DNA from: Symsagittifera roscoffensis
Lineage: Eukaryota > Xenacoelomorpha > Acoela > Convolutidae
Length of the DNA stretch: 64,000 nucleotides
NCBI RefSeq assembly: GCF_963678635.1
Contig: NC_087065.1
Coordinates: 56,634,397 to 56,698,396, forward strand
Direction: 5' to 3'
Shown in pieces: positions 9,576-20,409 of the stretch (position 1 is the stretch's first letter; each line of letters begins with the position of its first letter). Below the pieces are notes generated by a model. The model was not told where the DNA came from and made no database searches. It was given only the letters and a program-made list of their open reading frames with translations. Position numbers and translations under genes: made by a program.

Positions 9576-10156
9576 TTCCTGAAGGTTTCAAGCAATCTTT
9601 GCTTGTACACTCTTTGTTGTTTTTCCTCATCTTGACGCAGCATAAAGGTAAAAAAAAAGGATTTTGACTGGACTTTAGGGGACTGAACTAACCGATGATA
9701 AGCGGTTAGTGGGAATTTTATAAATCAGCAAATAAAAAAAATAAAAGACAATTAAATTAATTCAAATTTTAAAATCGAATTATAAAAATCAAAAACAAGG
9801 AACAATCTCACCCGAGCTCAGTAGGTCCAGCGGTGCATCACCAGACTCTTCAAGCCAGTTCCAAATTCCCACCTCCCCACAGAAAGCCACTTGACAGACC
9901 CTCCTCTAAAATCCCTCAGAGGGCACCCTTTGATATCAGGTCTTCGTGAGCAGCCAAATTAGCACGAACGTGCACACAGCTGTAGGTAATTTCAGTTTAT
10001 GGCAAGTATTCCTGAAAGGTTTTCATTGCGAAGTTTGAAAAATGGAATCTACACAACAGTCTTCTCCCAGTTATCTCATAAAAATGAGTTTTCAAGGAAG
10101 CTTGAAAGAACCATAAATACTATATTTAAAAAGTTTATCACAACAATTAGGCTAAG

Positions 10157-10625
10157 AGATGTTAATTGAATTCAACTCAGGACATGACCAGAAGCTAAAA
10201 ATTTATACAATACAGAGTTTGTGTTCTCCTCCTAAGACCCCTCCAAATTCTGGAATCCGGAGAAATAACGTCCTTATTTCTTCTAGGAAGGCTGGACACG
10301 CCGTCCCAACACCCTTCCTTGTTCTCGGGATTCACGTTGTAACAATTGTACCGGCACAATCGTTACAACTGGGAATGGTCTTCTGTCAAAACTTTCAATC
10401 ACGGTTTTAATTTGCTGTCGTTCTCCCGTTCAACTCAACGAATTCTGTTGTTGTGTTCTGAATACTGTTTTCAGTTGTCGCGAAATTTCTACGTCGTCAC
10501 GTGTCTTTGTTTTCAAACGAGTTTTTGAAAATCAACAATTCGGTCCAAATTAACCATTCCGCTTTCGTCAAAATGAACGATTAACACCACTAATGTGCTA
10601 AAATCCGCTGTTGCAATAAAATTTC
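10157..10625. repeat. LTR-like repeat copy 1, segment B
   Basis: Resumes after the LINE and matches 27605-28085: CAACTCAGGACATGACCAGA, GGCTGGACACGCCGTCCCAA, TTGTCGCGAAATTTCTACG, TCCGCTGTTGCAATAAA. The matching open frame in both copies (10159-10410 and 27606-27857) reflects shared sequence; I do not call it a gene. Confidence 0.85.
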
Positions 10626-10669
10626 GATTTCAAACTTGCATTTTGATGCATTTTGGTCGAATGTCACAC

Positions 10670-10722
10670 ATCGAAAATCATGCGGTTAAACAAAAGGTTA
10701 TTTATTTTGACTTAATCCACCT
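10670..10722 (+). repeat. Segment shared with the copia LTRs (right half)
   Basis: ATGCGGTTAAACAAAAGGTT through TTGACTTAATCCAC matches 28092-28135 and 32572-32612 in the two copia LTRs, then homology stops. Confidence 0.7.
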
Positions 10723-11600
10723 CGTCGTCTTCAACAAAATGGTACAGTGTCATCGAACAGAATTAGCAAAAAGCTTCAAATCACTTTTATCCACATCACA
10801 TCAACTGACTGCAGAATAGAAATGGCATCATAATACACTACTATAGCCTTCCAAATTCTTTCAATAATCTGCCATTTCGAGGATATGAGTTAAGATAAAA
10901 CATTTTTTACGACTTCTAACGTCAATGTCCTGATTTAAAAATTTTTCTCTTAGGTTTAACAAGTGTTGGGACGCAGGAATGTCCTGCAAATCAACAAGCT
11001 AAAATTGTTCTACCATGCTTCCTCCCTTCGTAAATTCAGCTGTTTTTGGTCCTGAATATTAAAATTGTTAAACTCGGTGGTTAGTAGGAACAATGAGATC
11101 ATCTCCTTCTCCAAGCCTTTCATATCACCACACAGTGATCAGTCATCTTAGTTGATTAAAAGCAGTCATGCAGGCTAGAATATTTAATATACTCTGCACT
11201 CAAGCCTTTCTAAATAAATAGTAAGTGTCTCTAAAGCCACTAAGTAAAATCACAAAGCTAATTTTTAAATGCAACAAATCTTTACTTTTCAAAGTTCAAC
11301 CAAAAGTTTTCTTTTCAGTTTCAATTGAAAATTTACTACTTTTGTTTCTCATTCAAGTTTTTGACACATAAAACAATTTTGAGTTTTTAATTTCTTCTTC
11401 TTTAATCCTCTGCTCACTTCTTGGTCCCTTTCCTTGTTTTTGTCGTTAGAAAGTTCTAAAGCTTCTGAATTCTTCTAAATTTTATTTTTTTTGCATCTTG
11501 TTTTTTCGTCTGCTTGTCATTGTTCCATCTCCTCTTCCTGCGATACTGACTCTGCGCTTTCAGTTTCCGTGTCGCTGTTGGAGGCAGTCCTCCAACACTT
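10723..11600. repeat. Downstream portion of LTR-like copy 1
   Basis: AT-rich, no gene. Loosely homologous to 5138-6047 in the same order, including the TTGGGACG plus palindrome motif at about 10963-10985. It abuts the end of the - strand coding remnants at 11609. Confidence 0.4.
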
Positions 11601-11608
11601 CTGCTCTT

Positions 11609-14600
11609 CTAATATTTGCTTGCAACATGGTAGAGGATCAACGTTAGTTTCTCTGTTTCGGCAGAAGCTGTTGTGGAGGCACAACGTCGCGTTTCTCTCC
11701 AGGTATTATTCAACATTTCTTCTCTTTCCCTCCCGTCACATTCACTTGTTCTCAACGTCCTCTTTACTGCGGTAGTAACTGCACTCCGATGAGTGATAAA
11801 AGCTCGTTTGAAAGCTCCTGCTACCATGTCCAGCTGATACGCACTGTACACTCTGCTGTGCTTCGACATATGCTTTTTGGCCTTTTCGTATAACCATGCA
11901 GTCATGTTGGCTCTAAACCAAGGAATCACTCGTCTTCTGGCCCATATGCTCTTCACTTCCATCAGAATGTTCAAAATTTTGCATTTTTCTCGAAAAGATC
12001 TAAACCTTTCAGACAATCCATTTCTTGCATCTGTTCTCTCGTAGGCGTTTCTTGCCGATTGCTCTCCCTCACATGAGCTTCCCGCCATCGTATCGTCATC
12101 ATAACTCCCACTATCACTATCGTTATGGGCTGTGATGAACCTGGTAAACACATGGAGAGCAGCTCTCCACAGTCCCACATCAACACCAGATTACTGCGCC
12201 CGGGATACCACCATGTTTGTAGCAAGCAATGGCAGAGAAACTCATCATGTGTCAGCATGATGCTCTTCCAATAAAGCTTTCCCGACGCTTCCAGCAGTGC
12301 TTCCACTTCCATCATCACTGGGTGGATTTCATCATTCTCGTCTACTGCATTGTAATCCGTTGCTTTTGATCCTTTCTGCTTCTGTCTTTCAAAATCACTG
12401 AAGTTCCCACTGACGTATCCCATGAACTTCTTTCTCAGTATCGGTTCATTTTGGAACTGCTGAGAACATCTTACATAGCAATTCGTAAGACTTTTCTGAC
12501 ATCCTCGCTAATCTTACGCATTTCGGTACTGAGAAGGCTTGATCCACGATCGTCCTTGTACTCTTCACATCCACCGCTACGAAATGCACTGCGTCTCTGC
12601 TTTTGCACACTGGAGCTAATGTTGATCCCAATAATAATCGCGCTCCCGACGGTCTGCGATAATTTTCACTGTGCCGGATGTTCATTTCCGCCTCGATTGC
12701 TTCTCTCCATTTTCCAATATACTTTTGCTCAGTTTGCAAAACTCCCGGAAACACTTCTACAGTGATGGCCGTGACCATCTCATGCTTTTGTTCTAGATTC
12801 AATAGTGACTCTAAAGAACCAAACATGCTGTAGAGTCCTAGTGCAGTCACTAGATTCACCTCAGTTCCTCCGTGGCTATCTGCAATCTGTTCCCTTTCCG
12901 TCTTTGCTTTCGCTACGATGTTTGCAAACATTGTCGTTAGTTGCTTGTGTTGTTTCGTCAGGGTCTTCACACAATCCAGACCTCCACAGATGTGACCTTC
13001 AAGTCCACAGACTCTTGCCAGACAGCTACCAGGTTTGACCCAGTCCTCTGGTCCCCAGACAGGAAACTCCACTTCGCTTTCTCCGTTGCTCTTAGGGGCT
13101 GTCGTCATCAAATTGAAAATGATGTTCAGGTCACGTAAGTTACAGTCTGCGTTCAACTCCCTCTGCACATATTGTGCGCCCGCACTATCGAATCGGCGCT
13201 ACGACTCGGACACCATGATGGCTTCCTTAGTTCTCATACCACCACTAGACTCGTTCTCAATAGTTCTTCCGAGAATCCCAATCCAAATTCTACTCGGTTG
13301 TCAGATTTTGGCACTGAAGGTGCAGTCACCTTCTCTTCAAGCACAAGTCCCAGTTTAGCTTGCTGGTTAGCAGCGCTTCTTATCGTCGCAATTCTAGACA
13401 GCCATAATCTTAGTTACACTGCCTGCTCGTAGTCGAAGAAACAGTCGCGTATGTCTTCATTAATGAAAGGGTTGTAAGCCACCTCTACGATCCCGGATAC
13501 GTAACTGTACGATTTCTTCCTGATCGGTCCGCAATATTCACTGGACTTCGGCAGTGCTCCTATGTATTCTTTTGTGAGCCTCAGTTCCTTTCTCGAGAAT
13601 CTCTTTAATTCGTCAATCTTCATCATTGGTTCCAGTTCCACAGGCTCCTTCATGTTCACTCGCATCAGTTTACTCTGATGTATGTCCAAGAGTGCTAGCA
13701 AGAGCAAGGCTTTTGCTTTCTCGTCGCCTTCTTTTAGCATCTTGACACAAGTGATCAGTGACGGCACTGATATCTGATCTAGCATAAACCGAATGATAGA
13801 GAGCGTCTCTCCGTTTCGCGCACGCCACTGCCGCTCCTTCTTGGGTCATTAGATCTCTTATATTTGTCATCAAGAATACGTTTTCTTCTTTCAGTATTTT
13901 TCTTTCTTCTGAGTCATACTCCGCGTCAATCCAATCATGCACCAAGCAAAACTGAGTTGCAACTCTGTTCTCGTGTAGGATATCGCTATCAGAGCATGTA
14001 TTTTCGGACTGGTTCTCATTCCTTTTTCAAAGTGCCGTAACACCACTGCCCTCCATGGTAGGCTCACTAACTGCTATATCGTTTCCGCGTGCATTTCCGA
14101 GGATACTAACGTACAGAATGCCTTTTGCTTCATAGTCGTGCCTTGTATCATTGTCTCCAGGTAACCTTCTATGGCGCTTTTGTCTTTCAGAGCGATTAAG
14201 TGTCCTCTAGCCGAATTTCTGTAACCACCAGTGGGCTCATCAATCGAGACATTTTCTGACACTGTCAATCGGTTGTACTCCACTGGGATTAGCTGTCCTA
14301 CGACACTTCCCCTTCCATGGTTCATGCTGGATGATTTGAAATCTTTTAGGGTGCTTTCTCCTCATTGACTCAGAATCTCCATTTCTAGCGTGGCTCCAGT
14401 CAGAGTGCGGTCACTCCTCTTGGTTTTGTAACTGGCTGATCATAATCCTGGCATCAGAATGGGTGGCGCCATCGTCACGTCGGTCAACTTTCTGTCCGTG
14501 CCCGGTAATCGGTCATCACCTTGTCCCATGTCCATGGCAACTTCGATACGCTTTCTCTTGGCTGAGTTAACAGCTTATATTGAGATTTCTGAATCCACTC

Positions 14601-14925
14601 TCGCTTTTCCGGTCTTCCTCAAAGTCACTTTGCTGCCAAGTTTCAATTTCATATCGTTGATTCTATCTATCACCATTTTCGATCACACTGTTTCTTTTCG
14701 GGTTCTTGACAGATACACTACCTTGTCATTATCTTCTTGCGGTGTTGCCATTGTAGGAGAATTTGCTTCACTTTCGTCAGTGGCCGAGTCGATTAGTAAC
14801 TTGCTCAATTTCAATTCACACTCGTCTAGCTTGTCGAGGATTTGTCGACTCAATAGCCTGTTGAGACCTGTTCTCAGCATAGATTGAGTCCCGGAGCACT
14901 GAACTACTGTTCGGACCTCTTCCAT
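11609..14925 (-). pseudogene. Unrecognised long coding-like region, part 2
   Basis: About 3.3 kb of - strand sequence where successive frame-shifted ORFs join end to end: 14683-14925 (RTGLNRLLSRQILDKLDECE), 14074-14325, 13670-13945 (MVHDWIDAEYDSEERKILKE), 13414-13785 (LITCVKMLKEGDEKAKALLL; NPFINEDIRDCFFDYEQAV), 12446-13168 (DLNIIFNLMTTAPKSNGESE; TALGLYSMFGSLESLLNLEQ) and 11609-12423 (ERFRSFREKCKILNILMEVK). Composition is helical and hydrophilic, with Cys scattered. It could be a second gypsy ORF, a captured gene, or an independent element abutting the gypsy. Local frame switches at about 13785 and 12178 mark indels. I do not recognise a family. Confidence 0.45.
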
Positions 14926-15059
14926 GAAGGCAACTCTGTCCTTATTACATCCCGTCCTACTCTAATGATCTCTGTGAGGAACTTCCCACTCCTCTTCGGG
15001 CAACGTTCCCAAGAAAGGTACTATGGCAGTTTCTTCTATCCTTCTTCTCCTCTGGGACT

Positions 15060-15290
15060 CCATTAACATTCAGATAAAATGATCTTGATATTTAAAATTT
15101 ATTAAAATCAATTTATTACTAGAAATCTTGGAATTTGATCTAAGAATGGACAGTCCAAACTTAGAATGGATCTATTCCTAAGATCTTCGTTCATTCATGG
15201 TCACTAACCCCTCCATACCCAGGGTCTTTAAAAATATAACACATACTGCATAACATACATAACATAACACCTCCTACACTCAACCTAAAC
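15060..15290. other. AT-rich noncoding interval in the gypsy tail
   Basis: No coding pattern on either strand. It separates the two halves of the post-integrase coding-like region and may be a nested insertion or decayed UTR. Confidence 0.4.
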
Positions 15291-16208
15291 TCAGCCTATA
15301 CTCGAATAGTATTTCTTGTGTAAGTATACTTGTATGTTCGTGTCAGAAAAGATCATGTGTATCAGTGCATACAGCAACCGTGGATGTATTCGTCCTCGGT
15401 TTGGGTCATGTACCGGAAGCGAGAGTTCTTTCACCTCCCTCTCCACAAGGAAGTCTTTCAATCTCGTCAGGGAAAGAACTAAGTCCTCAGGGCCCACATG
15501 CTGCTTCTCCGTCGCCCTCGTCACCAAAAAGCATAAATACTTTCCTGGTATCTGCGAAGCCGCCGGTGCAAGGCTGCTACACCTCCTCTACCTGGTCTCT
15601 GCTTCCACAGAAATTCTATGTTCCTATATTCCCTTTTAAAGTCTGCTGCTAATGCTGTCTTAAAACTCATGTCCGCTATGAGTGCTATCGCACATGTTCT
15701 ATTTGTAAGTATTAAATCGCTAGCTGTTAATATTATGCTACTTGAGTGATTTTTTGGTAAGTTAAAATATGACTCAACTACTCTCCCTATGTCCGGTTTG
15801 TTAGGTTCCTCGCCTATTTATGCTTCTAGATCACCTGTCTCTCTTGGTATTTTAAATTTGTTTATTAAAATTTTTTCAGTGTGGGTAAGTCGTCCCCGTC
15901 GATCGCATACCGGAGGTTAAACCGAGGTTAGACTCGAGAATAAGTAATTGACCTTCCTGGGCAGCCCAAGAAGGCTCATCCCTTTCGGCTTTAATGTATT
16001 TCATGCTCTCACGGTCTACACCTTGAATCTTGACACTGGTCTCCTTGGGAATCGACGTCATTTCGTTCAACCATTCCAAGACACGAAGGTTCGTCAAATC
16101 CTGTTCGTATGATTGCTGTTGCTCGTCGTCGAATTCTACCTCGGGTTTTGACCGGTCCTCGATCCATTCCTCGTCGTGGTCGTCGACTATGTCTTTGTCC
16201 TGTGACAC
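15291..16208 (-). pseudogene. Unrecognised coding-like region after integrase, part 1
   Basis: Two open pieces: 15876-16208 (DHDEEWIEDRSKPEVEFDDE, LRVLEWLNEMTSIPKETSVK) and 15291-15527 (VGPEDLVLSLTRLKDFLVER, HPRLLYALIHMIFSDTNIQV). These look like soluble protein segments with normal amino-acid complexity, unlike the AT-rich spacers, and sit in the same orientation as pol. No domain recognised and no transmembrane segment, so an envelope protein is not supported. Confidence 0.5.
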
Positions 16209-16345
16209 AATTATTTACTCTAGACCCACCAATTCTTCCACTATCTTCTTCAGATCTATGCTGTCCACTACAAAGTCATCTCCGTAAGGGTTATATTTCT
16301 TCCTGAGTCTTGTCCTATCACTCTGTCGTGTCTGTATTGCAAACG

Positions 16346-16767
16346 CTAGGTCTGGTTCCAAGTTCTTGGGGACCTCTCTTTGTTCGCGGTCTTGCGAGTC
16401 TCTTCTGCGTAGGGTAAGGTTTCTTCATTAGCTTCGATCACCTCATTGGGGCCCAGGTCTAGTGGTGGACTTGATCCTTTTCCTAGGATTTCATTTCCAT
16501 CATTCTTCTCCCTGGTGCCCTTCTCATTAACCTCGCAGGCTGGGTCCATCATCAGATATTACCCTTGTCTGCAGGTATACACCAATCTTCCATAGATGGG
16601 TTGTGTGGCTTAATACTTTCAAAGTGAGCGGTTCGGCCGGTACTCATTCTATAGAAACGTCCCTCCTGGTGCATTTCCGTAATCATAAAGGGTCCCCTCC
16701 ACTTCTTTAGGAGTTGTTTTTGTTCCTTTTGGAGGTATAATGTTTTGAAATACCCATACGTAATCAC
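16346..16767 (-). pseudogene. Integrase C-terminal domain and following acidic tail
   Basis: LLKKWRGPFMITEMHQEGRF and HFESIKPHNPS are the SH3-like GPY/F-type module that follows the Ty3/gypsy integrase core. The next frame (16346-16552) begins MMDPACEVNEKGTREKNDGN and is hydrophilic. Confidence 0.7.
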
Positions 16768-17414
16768 CTAACGAGTAAGCCTTTGCACCGGCTGCTTTTT
16801 TTGTTGAACGTTTTCCTCTGCCTTGCCTGTGCCTGATGAGTGTTCCGTCTGCACAAGTCGTTTAGTTCTTGTTGACGTCTAATCACATCCCTTACGTAGA
16901 GCTGTGGTGACGTTTTCTTCCCCTCGTACTCTGGTTTAAAAAAAGTTGAGGGCAAAGACTTCACAAGTCCGGATAACATTATGTGTGGACTAACTCCAGT
17001 GGTGGAGTGTTGCGTGCTATTATAGGCTCCTATCACCTGTGGAAGGTATCTGTCCCAATCAGTTTTGTACCTGGAGCGAAATACACTCAGCATCGACACC
17101 AGCGTCCAATTTTGCCTCTCGACTAAGCCATTCGTTTGGGGCTGGTATGTAGTTGAATGAGCTTGAGCCACCTGAGAATTGCCAGCTGTTCCGTTGTCCG
17201 ATTGAAACGTCATCCAACAACCGTGTCTCGCTATCCACGTATTAATTAGGTGATTGCACGTCTCTTCTGCTGAGGCAGTTATGCAGGGCGCGGCCTCTGC
17301 ATATTTCGTGAAGTGATCTATCATGACCAAGACCTGATTGTAGCCACTGTCTGTCATACATATCATCTGGTGGTCAATCTGCAACACCTCGTTGAATTCA
17401 GATGACTCGATCAA
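16764..17414 (-). pseudogene. Gypsy integrase catalytic core (shortened)
   Basis: Shows the DDE core: LQIDHQM and VLVMIDHFTKYAEA (first Asp region), FQSDNGT (second Asp), TNGLVERQNW (Glu). Only 25 residues lie between the second Asp and the Glu, where 35 is the integrase norm, so about ten codons have been lost. It continues into YNSTQHSTTGVSPH and RDVIRRQQELNDLCRRNT. Frame lost at 16764. Confidence 0.85.
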
Positions 17415-18043
17415 CTGTTACGAAAACCTCAATTTCCTTGGGTCTTTGACCTTTTGACATGACAGTCATGCTTTTACCCACTTCTAACATGCCTTCTTCA
17501 TTGCAGACCACTCAAAGCGCTTCAGAATCCTTGGTACACCTTATCAATTGCCTGGTGCCCCATCTGATCATGCGACCTGAATAAAAGTTCTGTCTGATAG
17601 AGTTGCGGCAACACTATAGCGTTATACTTGTACAGGACTTTGTCTTCTTCTCTTCTTCAACATGCCACAATTCCGTCCTTGTTCAGATATAACCTTCCCT
17701 CTTTCTGCATAAAGTACTGTCCCAGCATGCGGTAACTGTCTTCCCCCAGGTCACTTTTGTCTGGAGCTCCGTTTTCGATCAACCTTTTCAGGTTGCTGGT
17801 CATGCGGTCATTTCTCTGCGCTCTTAGTAGGTCCGAGAGTCTGTATCTCGCCTTCAAGTACGTCTTCATGACCCTCAGTTGACTATTCAGCTCATTGGGC
17901 TGATGCGTGTCATCTTCCATCTTGACGCACCAAATTTTCGCCAATGGCTGTGTTTCTTGTCTCAACGGTTGAAGATCACCCTGGCTACCTCTTTCTGTGG
18001 CAAAAAAACTTATCGAACGTTTCGATACCGCTATTGTTTCCAA
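17415..18043 (-). pseudogene. Integrase N-terminal H2C2 region
   Basis: 17657-18043 carries GRLYLNKDGIVAC, the segment just before the integrase zinc finger. Between 17415 and 17656 the - strand reads LLFRSHDQMGHQAIDKVYQ, corresponding to the two His of H-H-C-C, followed by stops; the two Cys are not in the same frame. Confidence 0.65.
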
Positions 18044-18081
18044 ATCATCCGCTGCGTTGTCAGAGACTCTTTCTTTTGGTA

Positions 18082-18792
18082 TCAGCTAACGATCACTGTC
18101 GATTTTTCCTTGTCCAGATCTCTTGCTCGAGTCTCCACTAGTAATGTGTGGATCGCTAGCTCTGACAGTTCCAATCCTGTGCTCGAGTTCCTGTCTGGGT
18201 ATGTATCGATTCCTGAATTCCTGGAATTGTCATCGAATGAAGAGTCTGCGACGGAGCACGTTTCTTCTTCCGGGTCAGTTTTGTGCGCTCTGCTTATCCA
18301 ATTGAACTCCTCGGACAAAATTTTATCCTGCGGATCTTGTTGTTCACCATCAACATTTTCCTCTACATCAGACTCCCCGGACAAACTTTCTCGTCCCGGT
18401 TTTTGTTCATGAACTTGCCTACTCTCTCCACCATCCTTCACCCCGGACAAATGATCTTGCTCCAGGCTTCGTTCAACCTCTTCGCATTCTTTTTCCTGGT
18501 CTTGAAAGGTGACGGTTTTCTTTTGTGTACCGTTCTCCTGTTCTTTCCGTTTATATGATGTACTTGTCAAAACGTTTTGGGATATCGAGGATACTAGTTG
18601 CTGAACTATTGTCCTACAATCCCTTTCATTTTCCTTGTGTTGAGGTCTTGAAGGCATGATCTTCACTTTCTCACTGACTCTCAGTGATGCCACGGCTGCT
18701 GTCCACTCGGGGTCTTCTGTAGTCACTTCTCTCTCTAACAATCCCTCCAGCATCCGCATCACTTGCGGTGTGACCTGCACCGTTTTATTCAA
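18082..18792 (-). pseudogene. Acidic spacer between RNase H and integrase
   Basis: 236 open codons, very rich in Glu/Asp/Ser (SLEQDHLSGVKDGGES, ESDVEENVDGEQQDPQDK). It is unusually long for the RNase H to integrase linker in Ty3/gypsy. No domain recognised. It is still open although neighbours are broken, which could mean weak constraint on composition or chance. Confidence 0.6.
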
Positions 18793-18977
18793 TAATCAGA
18801 GGCTGTTTATATTCATGCAAGAGAGTTCCTGTTGGATCAGGTTTGAGCGCAGCAAAAGATCCAAGGGCACCGGGTCCTTCTTGGATAGAATCTTCATCTC
18901 TGCTGATTTCTCTACAGGTAACTCAGGATGATCCGGAATTGGATGTCCAGACTTGTCTAACCATCTCGTAGCTCTTC

Positions 18978-19765
18978 TTAAGTTTTTTTGTCCAGAAACG
19001 AGAACCCTTCCTTGATTTCCGCCTGATTGGCTTGCTTCTGCTCCGATATTTCATAGAACTCAGTCTTCTTGCTGAGAATGTCAGCATTCTGGTGTTTGTC
19101 ACTTATCCTGTGCTCGATTACCATGTGGTAGCCATCTAATCTTATTATCCATCTATCATAACTCTGGTCCATCGAGTACGTCTTCATCCAGGATAGCGCT
19201 CTGTTGTCCACGCGTAACTTAAAAGGAGCGCTCCCCAAGTTTGCGCGGTGCTTTTCCAGGAATGTGACAACTGCAATTTTTTCTGCTTTCTGTGCACCAT
19301 ATTTCATCTCAGTGTCACTCAACACCTTGCTGCCATACACTTTGGGGCAGACAACAGTTCTCTTATTCCATTCTTGCTCCTGATGTAAATTCCTGAAATA
19401 GCTACAACCGATGCATCAGTGTCAAGAACGTACATGCCCTTCCCCGTAGGCATCCCTAGCACTGGCGCTTCGCACAGATAACGCTTTATGCACTCAAACC
19501 TCTTTTCTTTGTTGCGCATCAGTTGCTGCATGGGGTACACCTTGTCTGCATATCCTTTTATGAACTCTTGGCAAAAGTTGGCAAATCCAAGGAAGGTCAT
19601 GAGCTGTTTGTCCGTCCTGGGTGCCTTCCATGTTAACACTGCTTCCACTGCTTCCGGGTCCGGCCGCACGCCATGACTGTCTACCATACTCCCCAGGTAC
19701 TTGATTGAGTCCCTAATTTTTCGCATTTCGGTGGCTTGCATTTCAAGCCCGCTCTTTTCATACAA
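18978..19765 (-). pseudogene. Gypsy RT connection and RNase H
   Basis: 19319-19765 has KYLGSMVDSHGVRPDPEAVE and FLGFANFCQEFIKGYADKV (RT thumb/connection), then VLDTDASVVAISG, the RNase H entry with catalytic Asp. 18978-19340 continues in another frame with YGSKVLSDTEMKYGAQKAE, FKLRVDNRALSW and DKHQNADILSKK (RNase H motifs, the final D of QNAD retained). At least one frameshift near 19330 separates them. Confidence 0.82.
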
Positions 19766-20160
19766 ATGAAGACCTCATCCAGTCTGTCTATGTGGTCAGA
19801 TAAGGTAGGTGTTGCAGTGACCACAAGATTCCCGTATTTCTTCGTCACTTTCGTCAGAGCCTGAGCCATCAGCCTTTGAAAGGTCGCAATTGCCCAATTC
19901 ACGTGCGAATCCAGTTTTCTCTCTGTCTTTCTTTCTTAGAGGGACCTGCCAGAAGGCAGAACCCAAGTCCAGTGTGGTGAAGAACTTGGCGTCGTCCAGT
20001 TTTGAGAGGTTTTCTTCTATCCGCGGTATCGGATACGCATCTTTTATTGTCAATGCGTTCAGGTAGCGAAAGTCGCAACAAAATCTAAGCTGCCACCCTT
20101 CATTTTTTTAGCCATGACTACCGCGCAGGCCCAAGGCAATTTCGAGGGTTCTATTATGTC
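19681..20160 (-). pseudogene. Gypsy reverse transcriptase, palm (catalytic YxDD lost)
   Basis: Retains DAYPIPRIEENLSKLDDAKF and TTLDLGSAFWQVPL, the RT motif A with its Asp, and a motif-B-like NWAIATFQRLMAQAL. The C-box position, normally YVDD/YIDD, reads KKYGNLVVTATPTLSDH, so both catalytic Asp residues are missing. A frameshift separates the two halves near 19900. Confidence 0.8.
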
Positions 20161-20409
20161 GTACTCAAGCTAAATTTCTATTTCCGCTCGGCACGCTTCC
20201 GATTTATGAGGCGTCATTCGCCTTGCGCCTTCCCTATGGTGAACGACGCCTTCCTCAAATTCGATTTCTTGCTCACCTACTTTTCCTCTCAAGTCTTCTA
20301 TCTCCGGCAAAACCGGTCTGCCGGATTCTAGTTCATATGACGAGGGGCGTTCTGGAAATTTCGAGCAGCTCGACAAGCCGTCATCCGTCTCGGATTTCAT
20401 TGAAAACAG

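Larger units (their letters stand above)
6510..10156 (-). mobile_element. LINE insertion (RT with LDDG motif, CCHC/RPD nuclease-like C-terminus)
   Basis: A 3.65-kb non-LTR retrotransposon on the - strand, flanked by a perfect 10-bp duplication AGATGTTAAT (6500-6509 and 10157-10166). The unoccupied sequence survives at 27601 as TTTAGATGTTAACTGAATTC. Coding order on the - strand is PHD-type finger, reverse transcriptase, and a C-terminal CCHC plus nuclease-like region, with several frameshifts and stops, so it is dead. The 3' end, at low coordinates, has no poly(A); it ends near CTTCTGATTAC and matches the 3' end of the copy at 33520-35100. The 5' end lies beyond about 600 bp of untranslated sequence. 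Confidence 0.88.

Noticed and set aside
10159-10410. Conserved 83-codon ORF present at 10159 and 27606
   Set aside because: Conservation follows the whole repeat, not the codons; it sits in an LTR-like sequence.
11971-12423. Envelope-like transmembrane segment (ITIVIVGVMM)
   Set aside because: The hydrophobic run is in the frame after a frameshift at about 12178; the alternative frame there has ordinary hydrophilic protein composition.
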